Positions 1 to 12,998 of a stretch of 64,000 nucleotides of DNA are shown in pieces. Both the position numbers and the translations under genes were made by a program. The DNA is from Epiperipatus broadwayi (taxonomy: Eukaryota; Onychophora; Udeonychophora; Euonychophora; Peripatidae), in assembly GCA_028023455.1 (NCBI GenBank), contig JAQFVV010000320.1:122001-186000 (forward strand), given 5' to 3'. Each line of letters opens with the position of its first letter. Within the stretch, counting starts at the first letter, position 1. The notes below the pieces were generated by a model. That model saw only the letters and a program-made list of their open reading frames with translations. It did no database searches and was not told where the DNA came from.

Positions 1-960
1 AAATATATGCTTTAAAATCAGTATCTTTTAAGACAATAATTTGACTCAGATATATAAATGAGATAACATTTGTGATTTGGAAACATAGTAATAATAAGCT
101 ATATGATTTTCCCTCACTGATAACCATTATTAAATTCACAATGGATAAAGCAACTGATGGTAAATATTCCTTATTTGATGTATTCAGCATCAAAAAATGG
201 AAAATCTTATATCATTTTCTATTATTAAAAAAAAATACACAAAAAATTTTCACCTGTCATTAGCAAGCTCAGTTGTTTTCTGTAGCAAAAACTCTTCAGG
301 ATAGCATTTGATCTTGTTGATAAACATATATGCAATATCTTTATAGTTAATAGTTACAATTAAAAAAGCATAAATACAGCCATAGACTAGGTCTAAATCA
401 ATGATAAGAAAAAAAACAAAGAAAGAAAAACATTAGTCACTAGATGTTGAGTTTCTTAAATCAAAAAAAGTGCAAACAATATTGGATGCATTCTGAAGTT
501 CTGTAACATAAAAATTATGATTTACAATCAAAAATCACTATTCTATTCAAATCTAAAGATTTGAGTGCTCTTGAGACCTGAGGAGTTTATAAGATCTTGT
601 GTGGATTTGTGGTATCTTTTATATGTTTTATAAGTAATTATCATGTCAGTACTAGGAATGAACATGATAATAAAATAAAGTAGCACTCATCATCATCAGG
701 AATCTCTTTTTATGTTATGAATACAAATCGTAATGTAAATTTTTCAAACATCACGTTCTTAGCCAGATATTTGATTTAAAACCAAATTAAAATCAGATAC
801 TATAGAGATTTTGAGCAAACATACTGTCAACAAAAATAATGATACATCTAAATTATACCGCTTTTAAACTTTTTTTAATCAGCAATCAAAACATTTGTTA
901 ATTTTATATCAGATTATTTACTTATAATCATCTCTCCTCTTCCTTTCATATTTTAGTTTT
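1..960. other. AT-rich non-coding stretch
   Basis: I see no coding sequence, RNA gene or recognisable repeat here. The open frames are short, rich in Ile, Lys, Asn and Phe as expected of AT-rich DNA, and match no protein family I know. Confidence 0.5.
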
Positions 961-1357
961 TTAAAATGTTTATTAGATGTATATTTAATTTTATTCTATG
1001 TTTTACTTGTAGCTCCTCTACAATATTTTTTAAAAATACTTTTCTTATCTAGATGGTGGTAGATTCATTCCAGTTAAAATATCAGTACAATATAATTACA
1101 ATTACACAAGGATCAACTCAGATATTATATATTTTATATATGTTGATTATAAAAAATTTTAAAATGTTTATTAGATGTATATTTAATTTTATTCTATGTT
1201 TTACTTGTAGCTCCTCTACAATATTTTTTAAAAATACTTTTTTTATCTAGATGGTGGTAGATTCATTTCAGTTAAAATATCAGTACAATATAATTACAAT
1301 TACACAAGGATCAACTCAGATATTATATATTTTATATATGTTGATTATAAAAAATTT
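961..1357. repeat. Two-copy 198-bp tandem duplication
   Basis: A 198-bp unit beginning near AAAATGTTTATTAGATG (963) repeats at 1161. Internal landmarks such as AGATGGTGGTAGATTCATT recur at 1051 and 1249, the same 198-bp offset. The copies differ at only a few bases (for example C/T in the AATACTTTTYTTATC stretch), so the duplication is recent compared with the decayed transposons around it. The short open frame across the junction is not evidence of a gene. Confidence 0.9.
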
Positions 1358-1378
1358 TGTTTTATATATATAAATATA

Positions 1379-2411
1379 CTGTGTTTCCTCCAAAATAAGA
1401 CCTACTCCAAATATAAACCCTAGTTAATATCATCACCCACATAGACAGTCAATAGATATATTAACTTATAAAGTAATGAATGTATAAATAAACAATATTA
1501 TTGTCATTAATGCTTTAGATAAATAGCATTATAAATTATATGCTTCTTTTGTGTTTTGTTATCAACCATTTTTGACAAATATAATTCTACCTGTATAGAG
1601 AAACAATTAATCTACCACAAATCAGTATGTCAGACCATTTATGATTTAATTAGTATATTTTTAGGCACTTATTTTATTTCTATTTAATATTTAGATTGCT
1701 TGATTTAGTTTTAGAGTTTCACCATGGTAGCTTTGAAATTTTCAAGATAAATTAGTTTGATTTCATAAACATTTTTTTTTCTCCTAAAAGATTTTACTAA
1801 AATAATAAAAGTGATTTTAATAATCAAAGTTCAGCTTAAGTGAAATCACCAATCTTTCTCCTGAAGAGAAGTTTGTAAAAAGAATACTCAAACAGGGCTA
1901 TTACAAGTAGTTTGGAAAGTGATTACAATGTGTGCACTTGATAATGGATGGATGTGATTGAATGATACATGAATCATAATTCAATATGCTATGTATTATA
2001 ATGGATGTACTTAATTTCTGAATTTTGTGGCTTGCATTTTTTTTGTGCTTTTGTGTGAACAAATCATTCTTAACTGTAATCTTTTTTAAATCTCCTACCT
2101 TGCTAGTCTTCAATTAACACTTGATTTGACTGTAAATTTAAGCAGAATAATATTCTGATCACCAGATAAGATGAGTGCAAAAAGAAAGAGCTATTCTGGT
2201 GAGTTTAAGAAAGGAATTATGAAGAACTTCCTGGGTAAGAATCTTACATTCTTTCTGTAAAGAGAAATACTTGAATAAATGTACATTTTTGTACTTGAAA
2301 TAAGTATAGATTTTTGTACATGAAAAAATAAGACTTCAGAAAATAAGCTGTATAATGTCTTTTAGAGCAAAATTTAATGCAAGACCCAATCTTATTTTAA
2401 GGAAAACACAG
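1379..2411. mobile_element. TIR DNA transposon, pogo/Tigger-like, 1.03 kb
   Basis: The left end reads CTGTGTTTCCTCCAAAATAA and the right end, reverse-complemented, reads CTGTGTTTTCCTTAAAATAA. Both are flanked by TA. Matching imperfect terminal inverted repeats of about 25 bp with a TA target duplication are the hallmark of the Tc1/mariner/pogo superfamily. The interior is mostly non-coding, but near the right end it holds a start-like peptide resembling a pogo-family DNA-binding N terminus (2171-2260). The copy is therefore non-autonomous, probably internally deleted. The family name is inferred; the ends and TA duplication are seen directly. Confidence 0.8.
2171..2260 (+). pseudogene. N-terminal stub of a pogo/Tigger-type transposase
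   Basis: An ATG opens a 29-residue peptide starting MSAKRKSYSGEFKKGIM, then a stop. A basic KRKSYS.EFK motif right after the start Met is typical of the psq-type helix-turn-helix at the N terminus of pogo/Tigger/Jerky transposases. The rest of the protein is absent: the right terminal repeat lies only 150 bp downstream and the frame points toward it. The stub therefore survives in a rearranged, deleted copy. The sequence is short, so chance similarity remains possible. Confidence 0.45.
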
Positions 2412-2583
2412 TATATAAGAAGAAGCAATGAATAATGCTAGCTGAAATCTCTATAAAAACAATTCACAACTATATTATTTCAGCCACACTTCCCTTTTAA
2501 ATAAAGAAAAGCTTGAATTTTGCAGCCCATTCAAAAGAAAATGTGGCTGAAACAATATAGCTATGGGGCATCTAATACATATA

Positions 2584-3499
2584 CACCTGAGTCTCGTTTT
2601 ATGCGGTAGATAGGTTCCTCAAAAAACGCACACAAAAGAAATCGCACAAAAATAGACTTAACTTACCTTGAAAAATGGGGATAGGGGTTGTAATTTTCAG
2701 AAATCGCATAAAAGCAAAGCAAGAAGGAGAAATTACTTTAAAATTTGCATTAAAAAAATAGGGAAATAAAGTATGACTAATAAAAAATTTCAAATATTTG
2801 AAAAAAAATAATACAAGACAAACATTTTTTACTTTTTTTATTAACTACAGTATTTAATTTTACATTTTTTTCATACATATTTTAATCATTAGCAGTTATT
2901 TGGCTATTTGACAATATGTGTTTGTTTGTGAAATGTTAAAAAATCAGATTCATCATGTGACATACAACTAGCGCCACTTTCAGTCTTGAGCTGTGTTAAT
3001 GTTTTTTTTGTTTCTATATTTAAAAAATGAGATAGTAATCAAAGCAAAAAGATTATAGATTATCATTAGAAAGATTATTTTCAGTTTATAAAATCAATAA
3101 AATCTTCGTTATTATTTATTTTAAAAATCTAAAAAATTATTTATTTCTGTTATAATTAACAAAATACATTTTAAAAGTTTAAAATTTTTGAATATTTATT
3201 GCGATATTTTTATATATAAATATAAATCTATTATTATTATTTATTCATTGGTATAAGTAGGTTATTTATATAGAAGCTAATATTCTAAATACAGCTTCAG
3301 GCCATATTCACGTTAGCTGCTAATATAACATTATATTTTTGAAAAAAAAAAAAGTATTTCAAGTCAAAATAAGTTATTAATAATTTAAATTTCTTGATAT
3401 CTAATAAATATAGTGAAGTATGAAAAATATTAAGAAAAACATAAATCACATAATTTCAAAATCGCATTAAAATAATCCGCCTAAAACAAGACCCAGGTG
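2584..3499. mobile_element. TIR DNA transposon with TA duplication, 0.92 kb
   Basis: The left end reads CACCTGAGTCTCGTTTTATG and the right end, reverse-complemented, CACCTGGGTCTTGTTTTAGG. Both are followed by GCGG and flanked by TA. The subterminal text (CGTTTTATGCGG, GGTTCCT, AATCGCA) has the style of Tigger-family termini. No transposase frame survives inside; the short antisense open frame over the left end is a shadow. This looks like a complete non-autonomous element. Confidence 0.8.
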
Positions 3500-6400
3500 T
3501 ATATATATATATATTGAAACAGACATATTGTTTCACATATATACATGAAGTCATCCCCCCCCCATTTTAAAATGTTTTAAATTAAAATAAAAGCTTACAC
3601 TGTTTCAGTGAATGATATTTAAAAATGATAAATAATTGATAGTGATTTGGGATCTTTTTTTTTACCACTCATGTTATAAACAAGATATGTGAAGTCAAAT
3701 TCTTTAACAAAGAAAAGAAAAAAATCAATATTTAAAATCTATAGTTAAAGATTAAACTACACATTTATTTAACTAATCTTTAACATTAAAAATTTGCAGA
3801 TATAATGTTTATTTGTTAGGGCTGAATGTTTTCCAAAGTAAAGTACACAAACGTAATTAATTCATCAAGAAAAATAGCATTACTTTCTTGCCTTATACAT
3901 GTTGGTCAGCATGGGGAGATCAAAGAGAATATTGAAAAACACTGTGGGAAGTTTGAGTATATAAAGTGAGCAATCGATCAATTCCAGTTGTTGCAGTTGA
4001 TTGATTGTCACAGTTGCTTTGTAGTAAATAGCATTTCAGTATTTAGTTATTTTACAGCAAAGAGTTTAAATAATCAAACTAACTAAGTTTGGAGCCACCA
4101 TGGCCAGTAATTAAAGAAGTACTACAGTTAAAGAGAAATCCGAGGTTACCATAAAACTGTAATATAAAGAAACAACTTATTTATACGGTAAATGCTAAAA
4201 TGTCTGACTAGTACCCATATCATGGAAGAAGATGTGAAAATGAAGAAATATGCCTAAGTAATCATATATAAAACATTCAGCTCTAAAGGCCAATCCTTCT
4301 TGATTGTACCATTCAGCTCTAACATCAACTTGAAGACCATCATGGAGATTTAAAAAGGTAATAAAAATCTAGATAGTTATTAAAACATGTTTTATTAAGA
4401 TTCGATGAAAGTGTGCTATGATTTAAGGATATTACCAATATTTATTTACTTAATAATGATGCCTATCCATTATTATATGAAAGAGTTATTTTGATATTTA
4501 AAGTATTTAATAATATTTATGCAAATGCGGTAAGAAAGCATTTCGAAAAGGTAAAGTGAAATGCAGTTATAAAGTTATTAAAATAATTAATTAGATGAAA
4601 TGATGAAATATTCAAATCAAAGTTAAAAAACATGTCATAATGGATAAACCCCAATGGTTATATGAAAACAGTTATAAACTAAATTAATCTCTTATTGAGA
4701 GAATAATGTAATTGCTACAAGTGTTATTAGAATGAAAGATAAAATAATGCACATAAAAATGTTAAATTGCAATTGCTAAAGAAATATTTTACATATTGAG
4801 AATTAATTTAAAAGAGACATACTCCAATATATGTATACATTGTAAATACTTAATGTTTTACTGAGAAAGGATTATATATGTGAATTCGTGTACAAAAAGA
4901 GTATACATCCCATACATGAATCGCACATATGAATATTTTCAAATATAATAAAAAAGATTGATTCAAATATAAATCAAATTGGCCTAGGAGTATATAGGCA
5001 TAGGAAATTAACCCATATTTATGACCCATATATATGTGCATACAAGTAGTATGTAAACTCATAAAATGATAATTTAAACTTGTGGACTGTTAAGGGAAGT
5101 ATCCATGATGTATACACCGATATGTAAGTCCCTGTTATATGAATGCTGGTCAAAGAAATTATTGGCTAAGTGCTGCCTAAAATATGAACTTAGCATTTGC
5201 AAAGATGGATAGGTATATGGAGACATATATTATATTAATGAGAAACACTGTATGGATATCAGAGAGGGAATTAAGCATCAGAGAAATTACCAATGGAATA
5301 GATTAATTGATCCATGGAAGCTGAATTGTTAATGAAATTTTTGCAGGATTTATTATCCAAAGTACTGTTAGTTAAATAAATTGTTGTTACATAGCACTAA
5401 TATATTTTGTAAGTTTCATTTTGCACATTCATCAATCAGTGTACTTGTTCACAGGAATCTCATGTTTTCTGATCTATGTCCAGCATAACTTGATCTGGGT
5501 GAGTAAGGTTGTAGTGAGCTGGAGTCTAGTGGTATCATTTGGAAAACCAAGCAGATAAATTTCTAACTGTTGTCAGTCTCTTGAATGCAATATCTTTGAT
5601 GAGCAGGAAATATTATTGTAGAAGGAGGGGGGGTGACAATCATTCTTTCCTTCCTGCAGTATGCTCATCAGAAAATAAATGACCACAAGAGTAGGTGGAG
5701 TTCCAATCTGGTTACAATATGTTTATACAGACACTAAAAATTGCAACTTGACTTGAGTTTATTAATTCAAAAAAGTTTAAATAAACTTCATTAAAGAGGC
5801 AAATATAACTTAATGAAAAAAGCATACTTAAGTAAATGCACATTGATAATTCTAATGATATGAATATAATGCTTTTATTTTGTCTTTCAATAGCTTTATT
5901 TTTACTAGAAAAAAATCTTTACTATAGCTGAATTGTTGAAAATATTAATGTTCCACAAAAATATGAAATATTATGGACTGTTCCAAAGTGGCATATTATC
6001 TGAGAAAAAGTTTAGAACAAATTATAATATATTAGTTTAATATTATACAGATAAATTGTAATTTACATTTTTCAAGAAAACTATTTAAGCAAGCACTTAA
6101 GTCTATTTGTTTAAGCCACAGTCAATCAATGTATTTGACAAATTTTATTTTATGCAGTTTATATATAACTGTTTCCTTGTATCCACATTACTTATTTCCA
6201 AGTCATGTTGATGACAAAATTAACAGATAGCAATAAACTATATTATAATATGATGCATTTTAAAAACATATATATATAAAGGCTGAATATATATAAAATG
6301 TGAACAAAGAAATTACTAGATGGATATTTCCAGGGTTTTCCCTAATGGTAATTTAATTAAACATTCTTATTTGATTTTACTATTTAAATTTTTATTCTAT

Positions 6401-6719
6401 ATTAGAATTCAGTAATTTGGATATGACTTGTTAAAAATGTGATTTTCAAATGAAAAATAATCCTAAAAGTCATATTTAGACTTTGAAAATATAGGAAAAA
6501 TAAGGTGGGATAGGTAATGCAAACATTTCATTTTTTCTTATTGGGTGATAAACATAACATTAGTAAAAAAAAGAATAATGAAATCTCTGTTGATTGTTTC
6601 ACTTGTTACACCCAAATAAATTATGATTAAGATACCATAAATTGAAATTCCGTTCTAAAATTTAAAATTTTATTTACTTACCAAAATATTGAAATTCAAA
6701 TATAGTATATATACTTAAG
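3500..6719. other. AT-rich stretch with no gene seen
   Basis: No protein family, tRNA or clear transposon is visible. Minor items are a (TA)n run at 3500-3514, a C9 tract at 3555-3563, and a weak hairpin at about 5597-5672 whose arms are GATGAGCAGGAA and TTCCTGCAGTATGCTCATC. Confidence 0.45.
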
Positions 6720-7018
6720 CTAGATGTAATTAAAGAAGCTTCTTACAATCATCCACTCTATTAATATAACCAATACACATGACCATAAACATATGAAAAA
6801 GATTTTCTATTTTAATATAAACCGAGCACTGATTATATATTATATGCGTGGGAGATGATGATCCAAACCAAATGATGGGTGCTGGATCAGTATGAAATAC
6901 ATATATTGGAGATCATTTATCTTTTTCATATGTATGTAAATGATGTGTATCTGTTATATTGAATAGTGTGGATGACTATAGGGAGTTTGAAAGTCTTGAT
7001 TCAAATCCTCTTTAATTA
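6720..7018 (+). mobile_element. Decayed foldback hammerhead element, family A, copy 1
   Basis: The outer ends CTAGATGTAATTA (left) and TTCAAATCCTCTTTAATTA (right) are inverted versions of the same terminus. The left arm is shortened: it carries the inverted CATCCACTCTATTAATATAAC segment and then joins the central TTTTAATATAAACCGAGCACTG text. The right arm is aligned to the ribozyme-bearing copies at 25.2 and 34.9 kb, but its core reads AATGATGG instead of CUGAUGA, so self-cleavage is not expected. This is the most decayed of three family A copies. Confidence 0.7.
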
Positions 7019-8770
7019 TCAAAATATCCTAAAAGTTCTGCACTATGTTTTTGGCAAAGCATAATCAATTTGTACCTTTTACTGTTACTACAATTTTTTT
7101 TTAAAAATAAAATATATTCAGAAAAAATATAAGTATAATCATATAAAATATTTTTTTTAATAACTACTATACAAATATTTTATAAAAATAATTATAAATA
7201 TTTAAATAAACTATGGAAAATGTACAATTGTTTTACTATATTTTTTAGAACAAGGAAAAGGCAGTTCTAAGTAGTCTCACTAATGCTTTTGAAAACCCAA
7301 AATAAAGAATCTCAATCAGTGTGTTGTGGGTGAATTTTCAGCTCATGTAGAGAATTTTGAATCAGAAAAATATTGTTATTTTCAAATTTTTTAAAACGAA
7401 TAAATTAACATTATTTTAATCCCAGTTTTTAATCATCAAATGAATGCAAAGCTGGCAAAATAGTGCTACAGATAGCTGCATGAAGGAAATGTAAAGCACA
7501 TCGTCATTTTCAACAGAAGGATTTTGAGAGTATTTATGAGGATTGAAATTTAAAAAATAAAATTTCTTTTCATTAATTTCTAATTTTTTTATATTCCCTC
7601 CCCCATCGCGACTTTTTTTTTTTTTGAAACTACAAATATGGAAATGAAAATTCGCGGCTAGTAATGGACTACATAAGCATTTTTAATTGAGATTTTTTGC
7701 TACTAAATTAAGAAATATACTTATTTCTACTAAAAGTTTAATAATTATTATTTTTAATTTTTATTCTAAGTTTTAATTATTAATTAAATTTTATATATTA
7801 CCATTATAACAACACAAACATTACTAAAGCGAAACTTGATTTCCGGGCAAAATATTTAAATCTGACTTGGCTAACATCTTCAAATGCACCGCTTTCAAAT
7901 ATCGCACTAAAATTAATTTACATAGGTTTTTTTTTTCTTTTAATCTTACATTTTTAAGTAAAAAGTATGAGTATTTATATTTTTATTGTGTGTGTATATA
8001 TAGACAGAAAAAAAAATCATACTTTTAATTTATATATAATAACTAGATTAATACTCCAACACTGGCTTCTTGAGAAACTGAAATACTCTCAATCCAAAGC
8101 GCAAAGTAAAGTCTTATATATATACAAAATAGCAGCATTAAATTTGTTTCTCCAGTACCGAGAGCAGCATTAATTAATTATTTGTATTTTTTGGAATAAA
8201 AATCACCTACTAGGATTTATAACAATCATTCACATTTATATATCAAATGGATTCATCGATTAAGAAATTTAGCATCTCTTTCGTAAAATTTATTTGCTTG
8301 TAAGCTTCTTGCACCATCTGGACCTGCAATAACTCAATGTGTTGTTTGAGCACCCAGTCAGAGATGAACACGGTGAAAATAATTTCGTAGATCTAGTACT
8401 GTTTTAACAAAGTCAGCTGGTTAAATATATGAAATTCCGTCCAATTTTTTATTCACTACAAACAAAGGTTAAATAACAATTACATTGATCAATTTCTTAG
8501 TCGATTTGAAATCAAAATACTTATGATCAATTCTATTAAAATGTAGACGTTTTTAATTATTTGTAAAATAAATGCTTCATGTTTTTGTTAAATACCTGAA
8601 GCAGGTATATCATATTCGACACATTATATGTAAATACTTCATATTTTTATTGATACTAATTATTTATAGAGCATATTAAAATTTTAATCCTAATGTAAAA
8701 GAAATGATTATTTTTAATCTTCTTTTATTGATAATTATATATAACACTCCCAAACTTTATACTATTAATA
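7019..8770. other. AT-rich stretch with no gene seen
   Basis: Nothing recognisable is coded. A T13 tract lies at about 7612-7625, next to ATCGCGA and TTCGCGGC, the only CG-containing text nearby. This may be a worn terminal segment of a Tigger-like element, but I cannot pair it with a partner. Confidence 0.4.
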
Positions 8771-8772
8771 TA

Positions 8773-8945
8773 AATCAAAATACACTAATAAAATTAAAAT
8801 TTACAAATTCTTCATCTACAATCATTATTTTTTCTATAAGAAAATTTATTCATCTAGTAGATGAAAATATGCTAGTGAGGTGAAGAAAATTTTGTAAATT
8901 TTAATTTTGCTAATATTTTTATTGTTATTAAATTTTACTTTGATA
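8773..8945. repeat. Short imperfect inverted repeat (MITE-like hairpin)
   Basis: The left arm includes AAAATTAAAATTTACAAATT and TCTTCATCTAC. The right arm carries the reverse complement (GTAGATGAA, GAAGAAAATTTTGTAAATTT, TAATTTTGCTAATA). Arms of about 45-50 bp enclose a spacer of about 50 bp. No target duplication is obvious and I cannot assign a superfamily. Confidence 0.5.
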
Positions 8946-9910
8946 TATATACGATGTATTTAAACACACACATTTGTACACATGCGCGCATATGCATATA
9001 TTATTTCTTATAAAATTAACATGTGCGTGTATATATACGTATAATGTTTATTTTTAATTTGAAGCTTAAACAACAAATTGATTTGGTAACTCATGGAATA
9101 TCAACAAACAAAAACTAGAAGGATAGCGACTAGAGGATAGTGAATACCAGGCAATTTATATGCTAATGTCTGTTGAGCATAATGTGTAAATTTTAATCAA
9201 ATTGAACGAATAACTTTGACATTTTAACATTACTGTCTTGCTTATATATATTTGAAAAAGCCAATTTTTAAAATAAACTGCATTGTAATAATTGATAAAG
9301 TTGGATAATTTTTGAATGATACTAATGTGTGTGTATGTGTATATGTGCATATAATTGGGTTACTATTTGTAGAAGATTATCATGCTTTAAAATGTGTCCA
9401 AATAAAGAAAGTATATATAAAAGATTGAAAGATTTCTCAAAAGTATTTTATATGTTACACATTTAATCACTAAAATTATTACAGAATGAGAGAAAATTTC
9501 CAGACATTAAATACAGATTTTTAATATGTCAGTAAGTGCCACATAATTCACATCACTATTGATACTCCAATTTTCTATCAATGATTGCAACAGAAATGTA
9601 TATATTCACCTCACAGATCTGACTGAAAAAAACGATAAGAAAAAAATAAATATTACTCTTAATGTGCTCTAGAAAAAAAATTATTGGATGCAAAGTTAAT
9701 GAGAGAAAAGAATGTAATAAAAGACACTGGCTAGGGTATTCTGGATTCTTATCACAATTTTTAGTTGCTATCCATCTATTCATAACCTGCTTGCTATTTT
9801 TTATCAGTAAAAAAAATGCAATCATTGTATCTAATCTTTTGCAATGATATTGATGTGGATGCTCATAATATTTTAAGTCTTTTGGAATATTAGTCAATTT
9901 ATTATACATA
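8946..9910. other. AT-rich stretch with no gene seen
   Basis: No recognisable gene or element. The overlapping antisense and sense open frames at 9556-9909 are mutual shadows and resemble no family I know. Confidence 0.35.
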
Positions 9911-10115
9911 CGATCACTAGATGGAGCTTACTAATAACTCTAAACAAGCTTTGTTTTTATAAGTGCCAAAAGAGAAAGAATTCAAAATCTCTATCATCAA
10001 GACCCTACCTCCAGACCAATTTCTTTCGAGCTTATGGCTCACATAAGTGGAGGGCTAGGTCTAGAAACTAGATCTAAAATACTAACTCAAAAGTCAGCAC
10101 TTATAAAACACGTTT
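9911..10115 (-). mobile_element. Hammerhead repeat family B, copy 1
   Basis: Read on the minus strand this repeats the right arm of the palindrome at 10.5-10.65 kb: TTTTAGATCTAGTTTCTAGA, a decayed ribozyme core, GGTCTGGAGGTAGGGTCTT, AGAGATTTTGAATTCTTTCT and a CTAGTGATC end. Stem II (GAGC CATAA GCTC) and the following GAAA are kept, but the CUGANGA box has become CTTATGT and stem III is broken. A non-functional relic is likely. It ends near CACTTATAAAACACG. Confidence 0.7.
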
Positions 10116-10275
10116 CTATCAATTTGAAAGTCTGAACTTTTCGGATATGTAAATGCCTTCAAATCCAGCTTTGCAAACCAGATAGCTATATGGGTCTGAA
10201 TTCAGCTCAGTTTCACCATATAGTAATAGCCTCTGCAATATAGCATCACAAAAATCATCAAAGGTGTACTTATAA

Positions 10276-10722
10276 TAATTAATAAAACAAGTTATAAATT
10301 TTGTAACTTGCTTTTAAGTTTGCATTTAAATGATCACTAGATAGAGTTACCAATAGCTCTGAACAAGCTTTGTTTTATAAGTGCCAAAAGAGAAAGAATT
10401 CAAAATCTCTATCATTAAGACCCTACCTCCAGACCAATTGGTTTCAAGCTTATGGCTCACCTCAGTTTTATAAGTGCTGACTTTTGATTTAATATTTTAG
10501 ATCTAGTTTCTAGAGATCCAGCCCTCTACTGAGGTGAGCCATAAGCTCAAAACCAATTGGTCTGGAGGTAGGGTCTTAACGATAGAGATTTTGAATTCTT
10601 TCTCTTTCGGCACTTATAAAAACAAAGCTTGTTTAGAGCTATTGGTAAGCTCCATCTAGTGATCATTTAAATGCAAGTTTAAAAGCAAGTTACGAAATTT
10701 ATAATTGTTTTATTAATTATTA
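10276..10722. mobile_element. Family B foldback palindrome, copy 2
   Basis: The left arm runs from AATAATTAATAAAACAAGTT through TGATCACTAGATAG, CAAGCTTTG and GACCCTACCTCCAGACC. The right arm is its reverse complement, ending AAACAATTATAAATTTCG in reverse sense. Arms are about 190-200 bp. The left arm stops at CTCACCTCAGT and switches directly into the inverted unit, so one full unit is joined head-to-head to a truncated inverted copy. The ribozyme-like core lies at the junction in the right unit. Confidence 0.85.
10521..10573 (+). ncRNA. Hammerhead ribozyme-like motif, family B, core mutated
   Basis: Pairings visible by eye: stem I CCTCTA with TGGAGG, stem II GAGC-CATAA-GCTC, stem III ACCA-AT-TGGT followed by the GTC cleavage triplet. 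Two essential positions are changed: the box reads CTGAGGT (A9 to U) and GAAA reads AAAA (G12 to A). The stems are kept while the catalytic bases are lost, so this copy should be inactive. The intact relative at 45.3 kb supports the homology. Confidence 0.65.
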
Positions 10723-10737
10723 TTATATATATATATA

Positions 10738-11205
10738 TATTGTGAGATGTAGTCTTACACCCCTCCAAAATGATTAAAAGCACTCTTATATAGTTCAAGC
10801 CTAAGACCCACAATAACAATACATATAATAGAAAGCAAGCTAATGTATAATGAGAATGCAAATCAAATAAAACTTATTACCAAAAGATGAAATTGTCACA
10901 AGCACAGTAGCTGAAAAAGAATTAATTGTTTCCAAAATTAAACATTTAATTTTCTCTTATAATTAAACAATATACATATGTTAAATATATTATTTAAACT
11001 AATCTATAAAACTTAGACACTAATACTTACCTTTGTTAAAAACTTCTCATCAATTGTTATGTAATTTACACACATTAGAACAATACAAGGAAAGGATGAT
11101 CAAGTTTAGAAGCAAGCAAGAAAAAAAAACTTAAAGAGAAAAAAATAGTAAATAAAATTTTTATTGTTATTAATCCATCATATATATATATATTGACCAT
11201 AGCAA
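10738..11205. repeat. Dispersed repeat R2, copy 1
   Basis: It begins after a (TA)n tract with TGTGAGATGTAGTCTTACA, a short palindrome. It shares CAAATAAAACTTATTACC, AAAGATGAAA, TGTCACAAGCAC and the terminal TTTTTATTGTTATTAATCCA with the repeat at 13.0-13.5 kb, in the same orientation. It ends at another (TA)n tract. No coding sequence is visible. Confidence 0.75.
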
Positions 11206-11214
11206 GCGACATAT

Positions 11215-12985
11215 TTTTTTGTTGTTGCTAATTAAGCAACATAATTTGTTTGAAATCATCATATTTGCATTAAATAGGTCATGTTGGTGATTAACAAAAG
11301 ATATAAACAAATGACCTTCTATAAATCAGATCAAAAATTCTAATCGGCTAACCAAGATATACATTTTTTGAGTGGAAAAATAAAACTTGCGGGTTTGACA
11401 GAAAAGTCTGCTGCCATTAAAGTAAAAATGTTAAATGAAAATAGCTCATAGGATATTGATGAAAGCTAAATTCAAAGCACAAGTATTTAAACCCAGACGA
11501 TTAAGGGATTTTAAATTAAAAATCTCAAGAAACAGCTTTAAATTATTCAATATTTCAAGAGTATTTCCAAATTTAAGCCAGTGAAGCAAATATCTTGCTT
11601 TTCAATCAATTCAATAACTTTTACTAACTACATTTATAAAAACACACACACAACCATGTATGTGTTGCTAAGTGTGAAGTTACATATAGGGAAGAAGGTC
11701 ATCACCCATGGAGCTGTAACTGTCAGAACCAAATGTAATTTGACATAGCATCTACTCATCTATGCTGCAAACACCATCAGATTTACTATTTAGATATGAA
11801 ATTGCAAACTTAATATCTGAAAACAGGCCATACAAAGAGAGAAACTCTAGTCACCATAATGTGCAATCTAGAACATTTGAACCCCATCACCAGAAACATG
11901 AAATGGATTAATAAGGACATTTATAATCTTTTTAGGACATTTTTTATGGACTCTTAATTGATCTTAGGTTGACATCATATTTTCATTTTTATTTTATGTA
12001 TATTTTTTGTTTATTTTTTTGCCTTTATCACAGATTGAAGGGGATGTAACTTTTGATATGTTAGAGAAGGGAAACACATTATTAGCTTTAATTTTATATT
12101 GAAATAAAATATAGGTTCAGGTGTAAACTTGCTTGCAGATGAATCTAATCATTACTAGGGGGAAGGAAAGATTTTACCTATTATACAATTAAATGCCAAA
12201 ACTTGTACAGTGACACTGTTATTTGATTTTGTTTTTTATTACTAATTATTTCATCATTTATTTATTTGTTTTTGGGCTATATGACTAATAATCTCTAGTA
12301 TGGATGGTTTTTCCTATCTTTGTAGAGACAAAGCACAATAGAAGGGGGATCCCATACCACAATTTGGTATTGATATGAACTCATCAATAAACTTATTAGA
12401 GATAATGAATTACAATTTGGATAAAATTTAAATTAGCAAGCAAGTTTAAACGTAAATAACAGCAAGTTATAATTTAATTTTTTTGTTAGTATTGGTATTG
12501 GATGATTATTCTTTGAAGGAAATAACTGCAATAATCAAAGAATGTTTATCGATATCTAATCAAATTATTTATTTTTGTTATAATCTCATTGCCTAAATTA
12601 TGTTAATTGCAAATAAATTTGTTAAATATATAATTTTAAATTAAAGACTGTCATTTGTGCTTTTTCTATATTTAGTTCTCAATTTATCACATACTCGTAC
12701 ATTATAGATAATGATATTGATATAACCTGAAGTAGAATATTATGTATATTTTCCCTAAGTTCAAATTCCAGGATTGATTAAAGTTAAAGATAGAGAAAAG
12801 AGCTGAGTGTGCAGGTAGATTTTTGACACATGTTAATGTGTTAATACATCATCTCCCAGGAATGAGATCGAAGTGGATATGAGTTTATATATTTATAAAT
12901 CCTAGATAAACTTTCTCACCCACTCTGATGGTCTACCAAGTCTATTGTCATGTTAGATCAGGACCCATTCCATTATAATATATAT
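11215..12985. repeat. Dispersed non-coding repeat R3, copy 1 (1.75 kb)
   Basis: It aligns along its length with 18.29-20.07 kb: GGTGATTAACAAAA, CAGATCAAAAA, GCTAACCAA, GAAGTTACAT, CATCTATGCTGCAA, GACTCTTGATCTATCTTAGGT-like text, GAGATCGAAGTGGA and CCCATTCCATTA recur in order. Both copies start and end in (TA)n. Neither has a long frame or recognisable domain, so it is probably a large non-autonomous element of unknown class. Here it sits between two direct copies of R2. Confidence 0.8.
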
Positions 12986-12998
12986 ATATATATATATT

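Noticed and set aside
5597-5672. Hairpin GATGAGCAGGAA / TTCCTGC..GCTCATC as a hammerhead-type structure
   Set aside because: No CUGANGA and GAAA boxes at the right spacing; a weak chance inverted repeat.
6855-6900. Active hammerhead in family A copy 1
   Set aside because: The core box reads AATGATGG and stem II is worn, so catalytic function is not supported.
9556-9909. 117-codon minus-strand frame as a membrane protein gene
   Set aside because: Hydrophobic residues come from AT-rich codons, an opposite-strand frame overlaps it, and nothing resembles a known family.
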